Notes: generated by a model not told the origin, from the letters alone. Shown: positions 1 through 8,776, numbered from the stretch's first letter. The stretch is 11,366 nucleotides of DNA from Betaproteobacteria bacterium TMED156 (GCA_002171155.1 NHHF01000142.1:1-11366); one strand, 5' to 3'. Translations and numbers: made by a program.

Positions 1-2802
1 GGTTCAGATGCGTATTCCATGACATTCAAGGATGAATTGTCAGGTCTTACAGCTGTAATCACATCACTTAGTGTTGATCTTACAAATACTTTGAGTAAAA
101 ATAATTTTCGCGATACGATTAACCTAGCTTTTACAACCTCGCAGACTGACACAACAATTACTGGTAGTAGTCAAATGTCAAGTTCTTCAACATCTACTAT
201 AAATTTAACTACTACTACTTCATATGACAGAACTAAGTTTTCAATCTCAGTCGATGGAGGACCTAATGTTGAAATTGATGTAAGATCCGACCTTTTATCA
301 ACCTCGGGGATTGATACTACTAGTGTTACACAAACAATTCTCGTAAGCGCGATTGAAACCCAACTACAAAGACTATTTGATTCAAGGTTGAGTGTTGGGA
401 CTTCTGGTGGTTCATTTACTATTACTGACGACGAGGGGAGACGATTGAAAGTCACCCAAGGCGCCGGTGACGGATTTCTATTTGGGACCGATCCAGTAAA
501 CTGTGGAGCCTTATTGGCAAGAGAGACCACTAGGAACAATTTGTCTGTTAATTGGTCAGCAAACATACTGACCTTAACTAACTCTGGAGGAGGTAAAACT
601 ACCATAAGCGACTATCAAGCACTCAATAACAGCCAAATACTTATGAATATCGTTGATAACAACCAAATTGATGGTCTATATGATCCTGTTCTACTTGCAA
701 CATCCTCTACAACAAATCTACCTACTGTGCCATCCGCTACATTCACAGGAAAAATCGAACAAACTCAAATGTCAATAAGATTCTCTGACAAAGTTGGGGA
801 CGGGTCCTCAGCTGAATACGCTTTTAAGCTGACCAACGGTCAAGGTGATATTTATGCACAATTTTCCGGTAGTGGACTTGATGTGTACAAAACCCTATCA
901 GATGGCTCAATAAGAGAATCAGTTCTCTCAGCATTATCATCGGGAGTTACAAATCTTGGCCTAACGGACTCAAGCATTGACATTTCCGAATGGGATGTTG
1001 CGATGAGTGGAGATCACCTATTAATTACAAACAAGAAAGGAAGAGCATTAGCTGTTGAAGACTTTAGCAGTTCAGCTGGATATATGACTGCAACCCCAGT
1101 AAATGAACCTGGTTCGGCAAATATTCTTGCAGATAAAAATGCGTATTATTCAGAAACCAGAATAGGTCTCAACACGAGTGCATTTGGACTCGACTATTCG
1201 GCTTCCGGGACAGATCGTTTTACATTTGCACTTGATGGTGTAACAAATTCGGCAAATTTAACAGTCAATGTAAATGGATCAGCTGTTGGAGGTGGCTTGG
1301 TAAGTGGAGACAGCTTTGCTGCAAGTGTTCAATCCGCCCTAAGAGGAGCGGATATTATGATTAGGGATCCAAATGATGGAAGTGCAATTGCTACTGCAAG
1401 TTTAACTTCCATTACTGTTAAATACGATCCTGATACTGCTGAACTTGTAATAAGAGATCCAGCTGGAAGAGCCATAGGGTTTGGTATGGACTCATCAGCC
1501 AACAGTTTGTGTAATACGGGATATATTTTGTCCACTGCATTTGTGACAGGACCTCCTAACAAAATGTATACCGTTGATGTAGATTCATCAGTTGCTCAAG
1601 GTGACGTCTATAATGCTACTACTGTAACGCTAGATTTTAGTACATCAGATGTAGCATTTAATTTTCAATTAAATGGACAATATCTTGATGGATCTTCCTC
1701 AAGTACCGGGTCCGCCTTGATTGCAAGCAACATAATTGACTGGAATGCAGAATACCCTTTCGGTTCATCTGTTTTAAAATCTAAGTTAGATGCATTAATG
1801 ACAGAACTCAATTCTGTTCATCCAAGAAACGTTTTTGAATATTCAATTTTTGGAGATCAGATTACATTTTATCAAAGAGATGGAGGAGAAATCATTCTGG
1901 GGGGGTATGTTTCATCAAGCAATAATAGAAAATTAACCGCTGAAGTTACACCCGGATTAGATCAAGGTGAAAAAATTACATTGAGTTTCAACGCCCATAC
2001 AATTGCTTCGGGAGGCACTGCTGAGGGAACAGGTGCACTAACAACAACCGCAACACTTAATGTTGAGGGTGATGATATCTATTCAATGAAAATTTCAAAC
2101 GGAACACAAAGTTATTCTTTCGACAGTACTATTGTTGATATTAGTAATTCCAAAAGTGTTGCTACTTTTGTTCAGAAACTTGAAGAATCTTTATTTGGAT
2201 CAAACATCAACGCCACAATGGATCTCGATGGAAACATATTTTTTACCCGAGAAGACGGGGGCTTAATAATTCTTCAAGAATTCACTTCTGCTGCAGGAAG
2301 ACAAGGCACATGGACACCAAATCCGGGACAGGGTAATTCTATTTCGCTGACTGGAAAAGGAATAATCGAATCTGCAACTACAAACTCCTTACTACTATCT
2401 GATTCATCATCATCAACCACAAAAAATATTTCCATGACAAGCAGTTCTGCAATTACTACTTACGTACCTATTGGTGATGAAGCAAAATTATCTGTTTCAA
2501 ATATTTCCATTTCAACTCAAAAAGACTCTGAATTAGCAATAGATGCAATTGATTATGCTTTGGACTATGTTCAGGCAGAGAGATCCAATCTTGGTGCTAT
2601 CCAAAACCGACTAACTCATACCATTGACAACCTATCAAATATCGTTACAAACACTGCAGCTTCAAGAAGTAAAATAAGAGATGCAGATTATGCAAAAGAA
2701 ACCGCTGAATTATCAAGAACACAAATCATTCAACAAGCTGCAACAGCTATCTTAGCTCAAGCAAACCAATCTCCACAATCTGTTCTTCAATTGCTGCAGT
2801 AA
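1..2802 (+). CDS. Flagellin, duplicate copy, 5' end outside window
   Basis: The frame is open from base 1 (G-S-D-A-Y-S-M...), so the first ATG at 19 is an internal methionine and not a start. The 933 codons visible equal residues 213-1145 of the complete flagellin at 5283-8720. They hold the whole variable central region and the conserved C-terminal D1/D0 helices, ending ANQSPQSVLQLLQ. The conserved N-terminal D0/D1 part is missing. Whether it exists upstream depends on whether the inverted repeat continues. With no silent difference seen from the other copy, this is either a very recent duplicate or an amplification/assembly artefact. The stop is 24 bp from the convergent stop of the kinase fusion. 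Confidence 0.85.
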   Translation, partial: GSDAYSMTFKDELSGLTAVITSLSVDLTNTLSKNNFRDTINLAFTTSQTDTTITGSSQMSSSSTSTINLTTTTSYDRTKFSISVDGGPNVEIDVRSDLLSTSGIDTTSVTQTILVSAIETQLQRLFDSRLSVGTSGGSFTITDDEGRRLKVTQGAGDGFLFGTDPVNCGALLARETTRNNLSVNWSANILTLTNSGGGKTTISDYQALNNSQILMNIVDNNQIDGLYDPVLLATSSTTNLPTVPSATFTGKIEQTQMSIRFSDKVGDGSSAEYAFKLTNGQGDIYAQFSGSGLDVYKTLSDGSIRESVLSALSSGVTNLGLTDSSIDISEWDVAMSGDHLLITNKKGRALAVEDFSSSAGYMTATPVNEPGSANILADKNAYYSETRIGLNTSAFGLDYSASGTDRFTFALDGVTNSANLTVNVNGSAVGGGLVSGDSFAASVQSALRGADIMIRDPNDGSAIATASLTSITVKYDPDTAELVIRDPAGRAIGFGMDSSANSLCNTGYILSTAFVTGPPNKMYTVDVDSSVAQGDVYNATTVTLDFSTSDVAFNFQLNGQYLDGSSSSTGSALIASNIIDWNAEYPFGSSVLKSKLDALMTELNSVHPRNVFEYSIFGDQITFYQRDGGEIILGGYVSSSNNRKLTAEVTPGLDQGEKITLSFNAHTIASGGTAEGTGALTTTATLNVEGDDIYSMKISNGTQSYSFDSTIVDISNSKSVATFVQKLEESLFGSNINATMDLDGNIFFTREDGGLIILQEFTSAAGRQGTWTPNPGQGNSISLTGKGIIESATTNSLLLSDSSSSTTKNISMTSSSAITTYVPIGDEAKLSVSNISISTQKDSELAIDAIDYALDYVQAERSNLGAIQNRLTHTIDNLSNIVTNTAASRSKIRDADYAKETAELSRTQIIQQAATAILAQANQSPQSVLQLLQ

Positions 2803-3586
2803 GTTTCCGAATATTCAATTTTTTATTTATTTAGCCAACTCTTTCATCAATACTTCAATCAGTTCTTCTTTTTTAATTGGTACGTTTCCTAATCTTGAAA
2901 CCTGAATTGCAGCAGCTACGTTTCCCAAGTAAGTTGCTTCCCATACAGAAGCACCTAGTTTTTTTGCAAGTGCAACGGTTGCAAGAAGAGCATCCCCCGC
3001 CCCTGCAGTATCTACTGGATTAGAATTGAATGCTTTTAAGGAATCAGTTTTGTAGTTTGGGTTATTAGCTAAAGCTACTAAGCCCTCAGCTCCCAGCTTT
3101 ACTATCAAATTTTTTGCGTCAGATTTTTCAATCAAGCTATTACTGATTTTCTGAATTCCCGATTTAAAATCGTTTGTAGCCAACCTGACCTCACGCTCGG
3201 TAGCAGAAATTAAATGAGATCCTTTAAATCTTGAAACATCACTCATCTGAGATGAGGCTTGACTATCAGCAACATATGGTATTTTCTCTTTTCTACAATA
3301 CTGGGATAAGGTGTCAACTAAATGCTGTGGTAGACATCCATAATTAAAGTCAGAGAAAATAACTGAGTCAATCTCTTTAATTTTTGATAAAAATTTATGA
3401 ACAAACTCAATAGATTCTTTGTCTCCTAAATCATGAGATTTTAAGTTGTTGACTCTAAGTAAAGTTTTTGAACCGGATCGAAATCTTTGTTTAAGTGTTG
3501 TTGGTCTGGTGTTGTCAATAATAAAATGATGTTGTACACCGTACGTATCAAGTGATTTCTTCGCTGCCTCTCCTGCATCATCGTCT
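1..3586. repeat. Left arm of a large inverted repeat
   Basis: This stretch is the reverse complement of 4499-8084; paired positions sum to 8085. It carries most of a flagellin gene and the 3' part of a PfkB kinase gene. The proteins read from both arms are identical in the sense frames, and the antisense frames are identical too, so the DNA must be identical or nearly so. Spot checks of nucleotides at both ends and at the flagellin/kinase boundary found no mismatch. Identity stops at 3586/3587. At the outer side it runs to base 1, so the arm may continue beyond the window. Confidence 0.97.
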
Positions 3587-3720
3587 AATATGTTAAGCCA
3601 ATACCCTAGTAGAGGTTTGCCCCCTATTTTGACTAAACATTTAGGAATGTTATCGGTAATTGGACGAAGCCTTGTACCTTCCCCTGCAGCAAGTAAGAGT
3701 ACATCTATTAATCTGGACAC
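2827..3720 (-). pseudogene. Chimeric ORF: sugar nucleotidyltransferase N-terminus fused to PfkB kinase C-terminus
   Basis: This 297-residue ORF joins two unrelated proteins in frame. Residues 1-45 are the start of a sugar-1-phosphate nucleotidyltransferase (GlmU/RfbA-like Rossmann fold): LLLAAGEGTRLRPIT is the nucleotide-binding signature, followed by PKCLVKIGGKPLL. From about residue 46 onward (3586 downward) it is identical to residues 248-499 of the HldE-like enzyme at 3759-5258. Neither half is complete. The nucleotidyltransferase lacks its sugar-binding and catalytic remainder. The kinase lacks its N-terminal substrate region but keeps DTAGAGD. A functional product is unlikely. The start is GTG at 3720; an in-frame TGA lies two codons upstream, and there is no clear Shine-Dalgarno sequence. 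A TAATAT six bases upstream could be a -10 box giving a leaderless mRNA. The intact gene presumably continued past codon 45 at its native locus. Confidence 0.8.
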
Positions 3721-3758
3721 GAATCAATATTACAACATTTTTTGGGATTTAACGCATT

Positions 3759-5258
3759 GTGAAAAATAAATTATCCAGTCAACTTGAGTTAAAAATCAAC
3801 GATTTATTGAGGAAATATAAAAATAAAAAAATTGTGTTTATTTCGGGAAAATTTAATTTTATTCATCCTGGACACTTGAGGCTAATAAATTTCGCTAAGA
3901 CATGTGGTGATGTTCTAGTAGTTGGCTTATTCGACGATGATTATTCAGAGGTGTTTGTAACTGAGAAAGATAGACTATCTAGCCTAAAAGAATTGGAAGC
4001 AATTGATGAAGTTTTAATTTTCCCAAACGAAGCTCTTGGTAAAATAATTGAAAGTTTGAAACCTACTATCGTTGTTAAGGGAAGAGAGTTTTCATACATG
4101 ACTAATTCGGAGAAGAAAATAATTGAAGACTATGGTGGAAGATTACTTTTTAGTTCCGATGAAGCCAAATTTTCATCGAGAGATCTCATTAGAAAAGAAT
4201 TACTTGGAGCATCAGAATTTAAAAATTTTAAAAGTGATTATCTCTTTTTAGACAGACACTCCATCTTAAAAAGTCGTCTTGTTGACTTAGTTAATTCGTT
4301 TTCATCACTTAACGTTGTTGTTGTAGGAGACTTAATAATTGACGAATATATTTATTGCGAAGCACTTGGAATGTCTCAAGAGGACCCTACAATTGTTGTA
4401 TCCCCAATAGATACTGCTCGTTTTGTTGGTGGAGCTGGAATTGTTTCAGCCCACGTTGCTGGACTTGGAGCAAAATCAACATATATTACTGTAGTTGGAG
4501 ACGATGATGCAGGAGAGGCAGCGAAGAAATCACTTGATACGTACGGTGTACAACATCATTTTATTATTGACAACACCAGACCAACAACACTTAAACAAAG
4601 ATTTCGATCCGGTTCAAAAACTTTACTTAGAGTCAACAACTTAAAATCTCATGATTTAGGAGACAAAGAATCTATTGAGTTTGTTCATAAATTTTTATCA
4701 AAAATTAAAGAGATTGACTCAGTTATTTTCTCTGACTTTAATTATGGATGTCTACCACAGCATTTAGTTGACACCTTATCCCAGTATTGTAGAAAAGAGA
4801 AAATACCATATGTTGCTGATAGTCAAGCCTCATCTCAGATGAGTGATGTTTCAAGATTTAAAGGATCTCATTTAATTTCTGCTACCGAGCGTGAGGTCAG
4901 GTTGGCTACAAACGATTTTAAATCGGGAATTCAGAAAATCAGTAATAGCTTGATTGAAAAATCTGACGCAAAAAATTTGATAGTAAAGCTGGGAGCTGAG
5001 GGCTTAGTAGCTTTAGCTAATAACCCAAACTACAAAACTGATTCCTTAAAAGCATTCAATTCTAATCCAGTAGATACTGCAGGGGCGGGGGATGCTCTTC
5101 TTGCAACCGTTGCACTTGCAAAAAAACTAGGTGCTTCTGTATGGGAAGCAACTTACTTGGGAAACGTAGCTGCTGCAATTCAGGTTTCAAGATTAGGAAA
5201 CGTACCAATTAAAAAAGAAGAACTGATTGAAGTATTGATGAAAGAGTTGGCTAAATAA
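3759..5258 (+). CDS. Bifunctional nucleotidyltransferase / PfkB sugar kinase, HldE-like with reversed domain order
   Basis: 499 residues. Residues about 24-150 form a cytidylyltransferase-fold nucleotidyltransferase. GKFNFIHPGH (30-39) is the HxGH nucleotide-binding motif, and FSSRDLI probably matches the second (S/T-S/T) motif. Residues about 185-495 are a ribokinase/PfkB kinase: VVVVGDLIIDEY, a Gly-rich FVGGAGIVSAHVAGLG, a LRVNN stretch and the catalytic DTAGAGD (439-445, Asp445 as base). The kinase aligns well from memory with the heptose-7-phosphate kinase half of HldE/RfaE, which makes ADP-heptose. In HldE, however, the kinase comes first and the adenylyltransferase second; here the order is swapped. 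The substrate cannot be read from sequence; a heptose or related sugar phosphate is the inference. The start is GTG at 3759 with only a weak GGGA upstream; the first internal Met is too late. The gene is divergent from the nucleotidyltransferase start (38 bp apart) and convergent with flagellin (24 bp between stops). Its 3' two-thirds lie in the inverted repeat. The context suggests glycosylation of flagellin or surface glycan. Confidence 0.85.
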   Translation: MKNKLSSQLELKINDLLRKYKNKKIVFISGKFNFIHPGHLRLINFAKTCGDVLVVGLFDDDYSEVFVTEKDRLSSLKELEAIDEVLIFPNEALGKIIESLKPTIVVKGREFSYMTNSEKKIIEDYGGRLLFSSDEAKFSSRDLIRKELLGASEFKNFKSDYLFLDRHSILKSRLVDLVNSFSSLNVVVVGDLIIDEYIYCEALGMSQEDPTIVVSPIDTARFVGGAGIVSAHVAGLGAKSTYITVVGDDDAGEAAKKSLDTYGVQHHFIIDNTRPTTLKQRFRSGSKTLLRVNNLKSHDLGDKESIEFVHKFLSKIKEIDSVIFSDFNYGCLPQHLVDTLSQYCRKEKIPYVADSQASSQMSDVSRFKGSHLISATEREVRLATNDFKSGIQKISNSLIEKSDAKNLIVKLGAEGLVALANNPNYKTDSLKAFNSNPVDTAGAGDALLATVALAKKLGASVWEATYLGNVAAAIQVSRLGNVPIKKEELIEVLMKELAK

Positions 5259-8084
5259 ATAAAAAATTGAATATTCGGAAACTTACTGCAGCAATTGAAG
5301 AACAGATTGTGGAGATTGGTTTGCTTGAGCTAAGATAGCTGTTGCAGCTTGTTGAATGATTTGTGTTCTTGATAATTCAGCGGTTTCTTTTGCATAATCT
5401 GCATCTCTTATTTTACTTCTTGAAGCTGCAGTGTTTGTAACGATATTTGATAGGTTGTCAATGGTATGAGTTAGTCGGTTTTGGATAGCACCAAGATTGG
5501 ATCTCTCTGCCTGAACATAGTCCAAAGCATAATCAATTGCATCTATTGCTAATTCAGAGTCTTTTTGAGTTGAAATGGAAATATTTGAAACAGATAATTT
5601 TGCTTCATCACCAATAGGTACGTAAGTAGTAATTGCAGAACTGCTTGTCATGGAAATATTTTTTGTGGTTGATGATGATGAATCAGATAGTAGTAAGGAG
5701 TTTGTAGTTGCAGATTCGATTATTCCTTTTCCAGTCAGCGAAATAGAATTACCCTGTCCCGGATTTGGTGTCCATGTGCCTTGTCTTCCTGCAGCAGAAG
5801 TGAATTCTTGAAGAATTATTAAGCCCCCGTCTTCTCGGGTAAAAAATATGTTTCCATCGAGATCCATTGTGGCGTTGATGTTTGATCCAAATAAAGATTC
5901 TTCAAGTTTCTGAACAAAAGTAGCAACACTTTTGGAATTACTAATATCAACAATAGTACTGTCGAAAGAATAACTTTGTGTTCCGTTTGAAATTTTCATT
6001 GAATAGATATCATCACCCTCAACATTAAGTGTTGCGGTTGTTGTTAGTGCACCTGTTCCCTCAGCAGTGCCTCCCGAAGCAATTGTATGGGCGTTGAAAC
6101 TCAATGTAATTTTTTCACCTTGATCTAATCCGGGTGTAACTTCAGCGGTTAATTTTCTATTATTGCTTGATGAAACATACCCCCCCAGAATGATTTCTCC
6201 TCCATCTCTTTGATAAAATGTAATCTGATCTCCAAAAATTGAATATTCAAAAACGTTTCTTGGATGAACAGAATTGAGTTCTGTCATTAATGCATCTAAC
6301 TTAGATTTTAAAACAGATGAACCGAAAGGGTATTCTGCATTCCAGTCAATTATGTTGCTTGCAATCAAGGCGGACCCGGTACTTGAGGAAGATCCATCAA
6401 GATATTGTCCATTTAATTGAAAATTAAATGCTACATCTGATGTACTAAAATCTAGCGTTACAGTAGTAGCATTATAGACGTCACCTTGAGCAACTGATGA
6501 ATCTACATCAACGGTATACATTTTGTTAGGAGGTCCTGTCACAAATGCAGTGGACAAAATATATCCCGTATTACACAAACTGTTGGCTGATGAGTCCATA
6601 CCAAACCCTATGGCTCTTCCAGCTGGATCTCTTATTACAAGTTCAGCAGTATCAGGATCGTATTTAACAGTAATGGAAGTTAAACTTGCAGTAGCAATTG
6701 CACTTCCATCATTTGGATCCCTAATCATAATATCCGCTCCTCTTAGGGCGGATTGAACACTTGCAGCAAAGCTGTCTCCACTTACCAAGCCACCTCCAAC
6801 AGCTGATCCATTTACATTGACTGTTAAATTTGCCGAATTTGTTACACCATCAAGTGCAAATGTAAAACGATCTGTCCCGGAAGCCGAATAGTCGAGTCCA
6901 AATGCACTCGTGTTGAGACCTATTCTGGTTTCTGAATAATACGCATTTTTATCTGCAAGAATATTTGCCGAACCAGGTTCATTTACTGGGGTTGCAGTCA
7001 TATATCCAGCTGAACTGCTAAAGTCTTCAACAGCTAATGCTCTTCCTTTCTTGTTTGTAATTAATAGGTGATCTCCACTCATCGCAACATCCCATTCGGA
7101 AATGTCAATGCTTGAGTCCGTTAGGCCAAGATTTGTAACTCCCGATGATAATGCTGAGAGAACTGATTCTCTTATTGAGCCATCTGATAGGGTTTTGTAC
7201 ACATCAAGTCCACTACCGGAAAATTGTGCATAAATATCACCTTGACCGTTGGTCAGCTTAAAAGCGTATTCAGCTGAGGACCCGTCCCCAACTTTGTCAG
7301 AGAATCTTATTGACATTTGAGTTTGTTCGATTTTTCCTGTGAATGTAGCGGATGGCACAGTAGGTAGATTTGTTGTAGAGGATGTTGCAAGTAGAACAGG
7401 ATCATATAGACCATCAATTTGGTTGTTATCAACGATATTCATAAGTATTTGGCTGTTATTGAGTGCTTGATAGTCGCTTATGGTAGTTTTACCTCCTCCA
7501 GAGTTAGTTAAGGTCAGTATGTTTGCTGACCAATTAACAGATAAATTGTTCCTAGTGGTCTCTCTTGCCAATAAGGCTCCACAGTTTACTGGATCGGTCC
7601 CAAATAGAAATCCGTCACCGGCGCCTTGGGTGACTTTCAATCGTCTCCCCTCGTCGTCAGTAATAGTAAATGAACCACCAGAAGTCCCAACACTCAACCT
7701 TGAATCAAATAGTCTTTGTAGTTGGGTTTCAATCGCGCTTACGAGAATTGTTTGTGTAACACTAGTAGTATCAATCCCCGAGGTTGATAAAAGGTCGGAT
7801 CTTACATCAATTTCAACATTAGGTCCTCCATCGACTGAGATTGAAAACTTAGTTCTGTCATATGAAGTAGTAGTAGTTAAATTTATAGTAGATGTTGAAG
7901 AACTTGACATTTGACTACTACCAGTAATTGTTGTGTCAGTCTGCGAGGTTGTAAAAGCTAGGTTAATCGTATCGCGAAAATTATTTTTACTCAAAGTATT
8001 TGTAAGATCAACACTAAGTGATGTGATTACAGCTGTAAGACCTGACAATTCATCCTTGAATGTCATGGAATACGCATCTGAACC
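4499..8084. repeat. Right arm of the large inverted repeat
   Basis: This is the partner of 1-3586, separated from it by a unique 912-bp centre (3587-4498). The arm begins at codon 247 of the intact kinase gene and ends inside the flagellin gene at about residue 213. Genes on this side are complete and have sensible flanks, so this arm is probably the original arrangement and the left arm the copy. The outer limit at 8084 is set only by the window edge on the other side. Confidence 0.97.
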
Positions 8085-8720
8085 TGAATTATTTAAGAAT
8101 TCTAAATCTACTACAGTTGGGTTTGCGCTCGTACCCTGAGCAGTTGTACCAGTGAGTATAGGATCAGGAGGAGGGCAATATTCTGCCGTAGCGGCAGAAT
8201 TTGACAAAGCTACACCTAAAACTTTTGATGACATGCTACCAATAGAAATATTCATCGTTTGTCCTTGATTGGCCCCGATCTGAAAAATCTTGCATTCATA
8301 AGTCCCATCAAGAACGTTTATCGAATTAAATTGTGTTGTTTCAGAAACTCTGTCAATTTCTCTAACTAATTGATCTATTTCATCTTGTAGATATTTTCTA
8401 TCTTTTTCACTATTTGTATCATTTGCCGATTGAATTGCTAATTCCCTCATGCGCTGTAGCATGTTAGTTACTTCTTCCATGGCACCTTCGGCAGTGCCTA
8501 TGACCGAGATTCCGTCGTGAGCATTTTTAATTGCCATGCTTAGTCCTCGAACTTGTGTGTCCATTCGAGTAGATATAGCTAAACCAGCTGCGTCATCTTT
8601 AGCAGAATTTATTCTGTAGCCAGTAGACAACCTTTCCATTGCTGTCGAAAGATGCCTATTGTTTATATTCAAGGCATCTTGAGTTATGAGTGCCTTGAGA
8701 TTTGTATTAATAACCGACAA
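5283..8720 (-). CDS. Flagellin, very long (1145 residues)
   Basis: This is the structural subunit of the flagellar filament, exported by the flagellar type III system. Residues 1-170 are the conserved D0/D1 helices, including SVINTNLKAL, INSAKDDAAGLAIS (37-50) and MLQRMRELAIQSAND. The C-terminus (about 1030-1145) holds the matching D1/D0 helices: IQNRLTHTIDNLSN, SRSKIRDADYAKE and ANQSPQSVLQLLQ. Between them lie about 860 residues of variable domain, made of about six degenerate modules. Each has a beta hairpin, a Ser/Val-rich helix and a second hairpin with a G-x-x-I/L turn, recalling the flagellin IN-type repeat. Common flagellins are about 270-500 residues, so this one is exceptionally long. 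It has four cysteines (143, 182, 380, 716), unusual for a filament protein. I chose TTG at 8720 because AGAGGT lies 6 bases upstream and MSVINTN is the canonical flagellin N-terminus. A TTG at 8744 would add eight basic residues. Confidence 0.95.
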   Translation of the reverse strand: MSVINTNLKALITQDALNINNRHLSTAMERLSTGYRINSAKDDAAGLAISTRMDTQVRGLSMAIKNAHDGISVIGTAEGAMEEVTNMLQRMRELAIQSANDTNSEKDRKYLQDEIDQLVREIDRVSETTQFNSINVLDGTYECKIFQIGANQGQTMNISIGSMSSKVLGVALSNSAATAEYCPPPDPILTGTTAQGTSANPTVVDLEFLNNSGSDAYSMTFKDELSGLTAVITSLSVDLTNTLSKNNFRDTINLAFTTSQTDTTITGSSQMSSSSTSTINLTTTTSYDRTKFSISVDGGPNVEIDVRSDLLSTSGIDTTSVTQTILVSAIETQLQRLFDSRLSVGTSGGSFTITDDEGRRLKVTQGAGDGFLFGTDPVNCGALLARETTRNNLSVNWSANILTLTNSGGGKTTISDYQALNNSQILMNIVDNNQIDGLYDPVLLATSSTTNLPTVPSATFTGKIEQTQMSIRFSDKVGDGSSAEYAFKLTNGQGDIYAQFSGSGLDVYKTLSDGSIRESVLSALSSGVTNLGLTDSSIDISEWDVAMSGDHLLITNKKGRALAVEDFSSSAGYMTATPVNEPGSANILADKNAYYSETRIGLNTSAFGLDYSASGTDRFTFALDGVTNSANLTVNVNGSAVGGGLVSGDSFAASVQSALRGADIMIRDPNDGSAIATASLTSITVKYDPDTAELVIRDPAGRAIGFGMDSSANSLCNTGYILSTAFVTGPPNKMYTVDVDSSVAQGDVYNATTVTLDFSTSDVAFNFQLNGQYLDGSSSSTGSALIASNIIDWNAEYPFGSSVLKSKLDALMTELNSVHPRNVFEYSIFGDQITFYQRDGGEIILGGYVSSSNNRKLTAEVTPGLDQGEKITLSFNAHTIASGGTAEGTGALTTTATLNVEGDDIYSMKISNGTQSYSFDSTIVDISNSKSVATFVQKLEESLFGSNINATMDLDGNIFFTREDGGLIILQEFTSAAGRQGTWTPNPGQGNSISLTGKGIIESATTNSLLLSDSSSSTTKNISMTSSSAITTYVPIGDEAKLSVSNISISTQKDSELAIDAIDYALDYVQAERSNLGAIQNRLTHTIDNLSNIVTNTAASRSKIRDADYAKETAELSRTQIIQQAATAILAQANQSPQSVLQLLQ

Positions 8721-8726
8721 ATAATT

Positions 8727-8732
8727 ACCTCT
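8727..8732 (-). promoter_or_regulatory. Ribosome binding site that fixes the flagellin start
   Basis: On the minus strand, AGAGGT is followed by six bases and then TTG-TCG-GTT-ATT, encoding M-S-V-I. This spacing and the match to conserved flagellin N-termini favour the TTG at 8720 over the more upstream TTG at 8744, which has no such site. Confidence 0.7.
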
Positions 8733-8764
8733 TTTTTTGCGCAAAACTAATTGGAGGATAGTAA

Positions 8765-8776
8765 TGCTTTAAAGCA
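8765..8776. promoter_or_regulatory. 12-bp perfect palindrome at the predicted flagellin transcription start
   Basis: TGCTTTAAAGCA is a perfect palindrome directly downstream of the candidate -10 element, overlapping the predicted start of transcription. It could be an operator for a dimeric regulator, but no matching second site was seen. A chance palindrome in AT-rich DNA is quite possible. Confidence 0.2.

Noticed and set aside
171..605. Antisense open frame inside the left flagellin copy, mirrored at 7480-7914
   Set aside because: It is an antisense shadow of the flagellin frame, with no ribosome site or recognisable domain, and appears twice only because of the inverted repeat.
1329..1562. 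Antisense open frame inside flagellin, mirrored at 6523-6756, plus a further one at 7933-8139
   Set aside because: These are shadows of the flagellin frame with no coding signal of their own.
1837..1851. GAATATTCAATTTTT present both here and at 2809-2823
   Set aside because: One copy is inside codons and the other after the stop; a chance AT-rich match with no further similarity around it.
2803..2826. Bidirectional terminator between flagellin and kinase stops (also 5259-5282)
   Set aside because: GAATATTC is palindromic but leaves no loop, and the best longer stem is only five A/T-rich pairs; only a short T run is present.
1..3586. Insertion sequence or transposon as cause of the duplication
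   Set aside because: No transposase, integrase or terminal repeats were seen at either arm boundary within the window.
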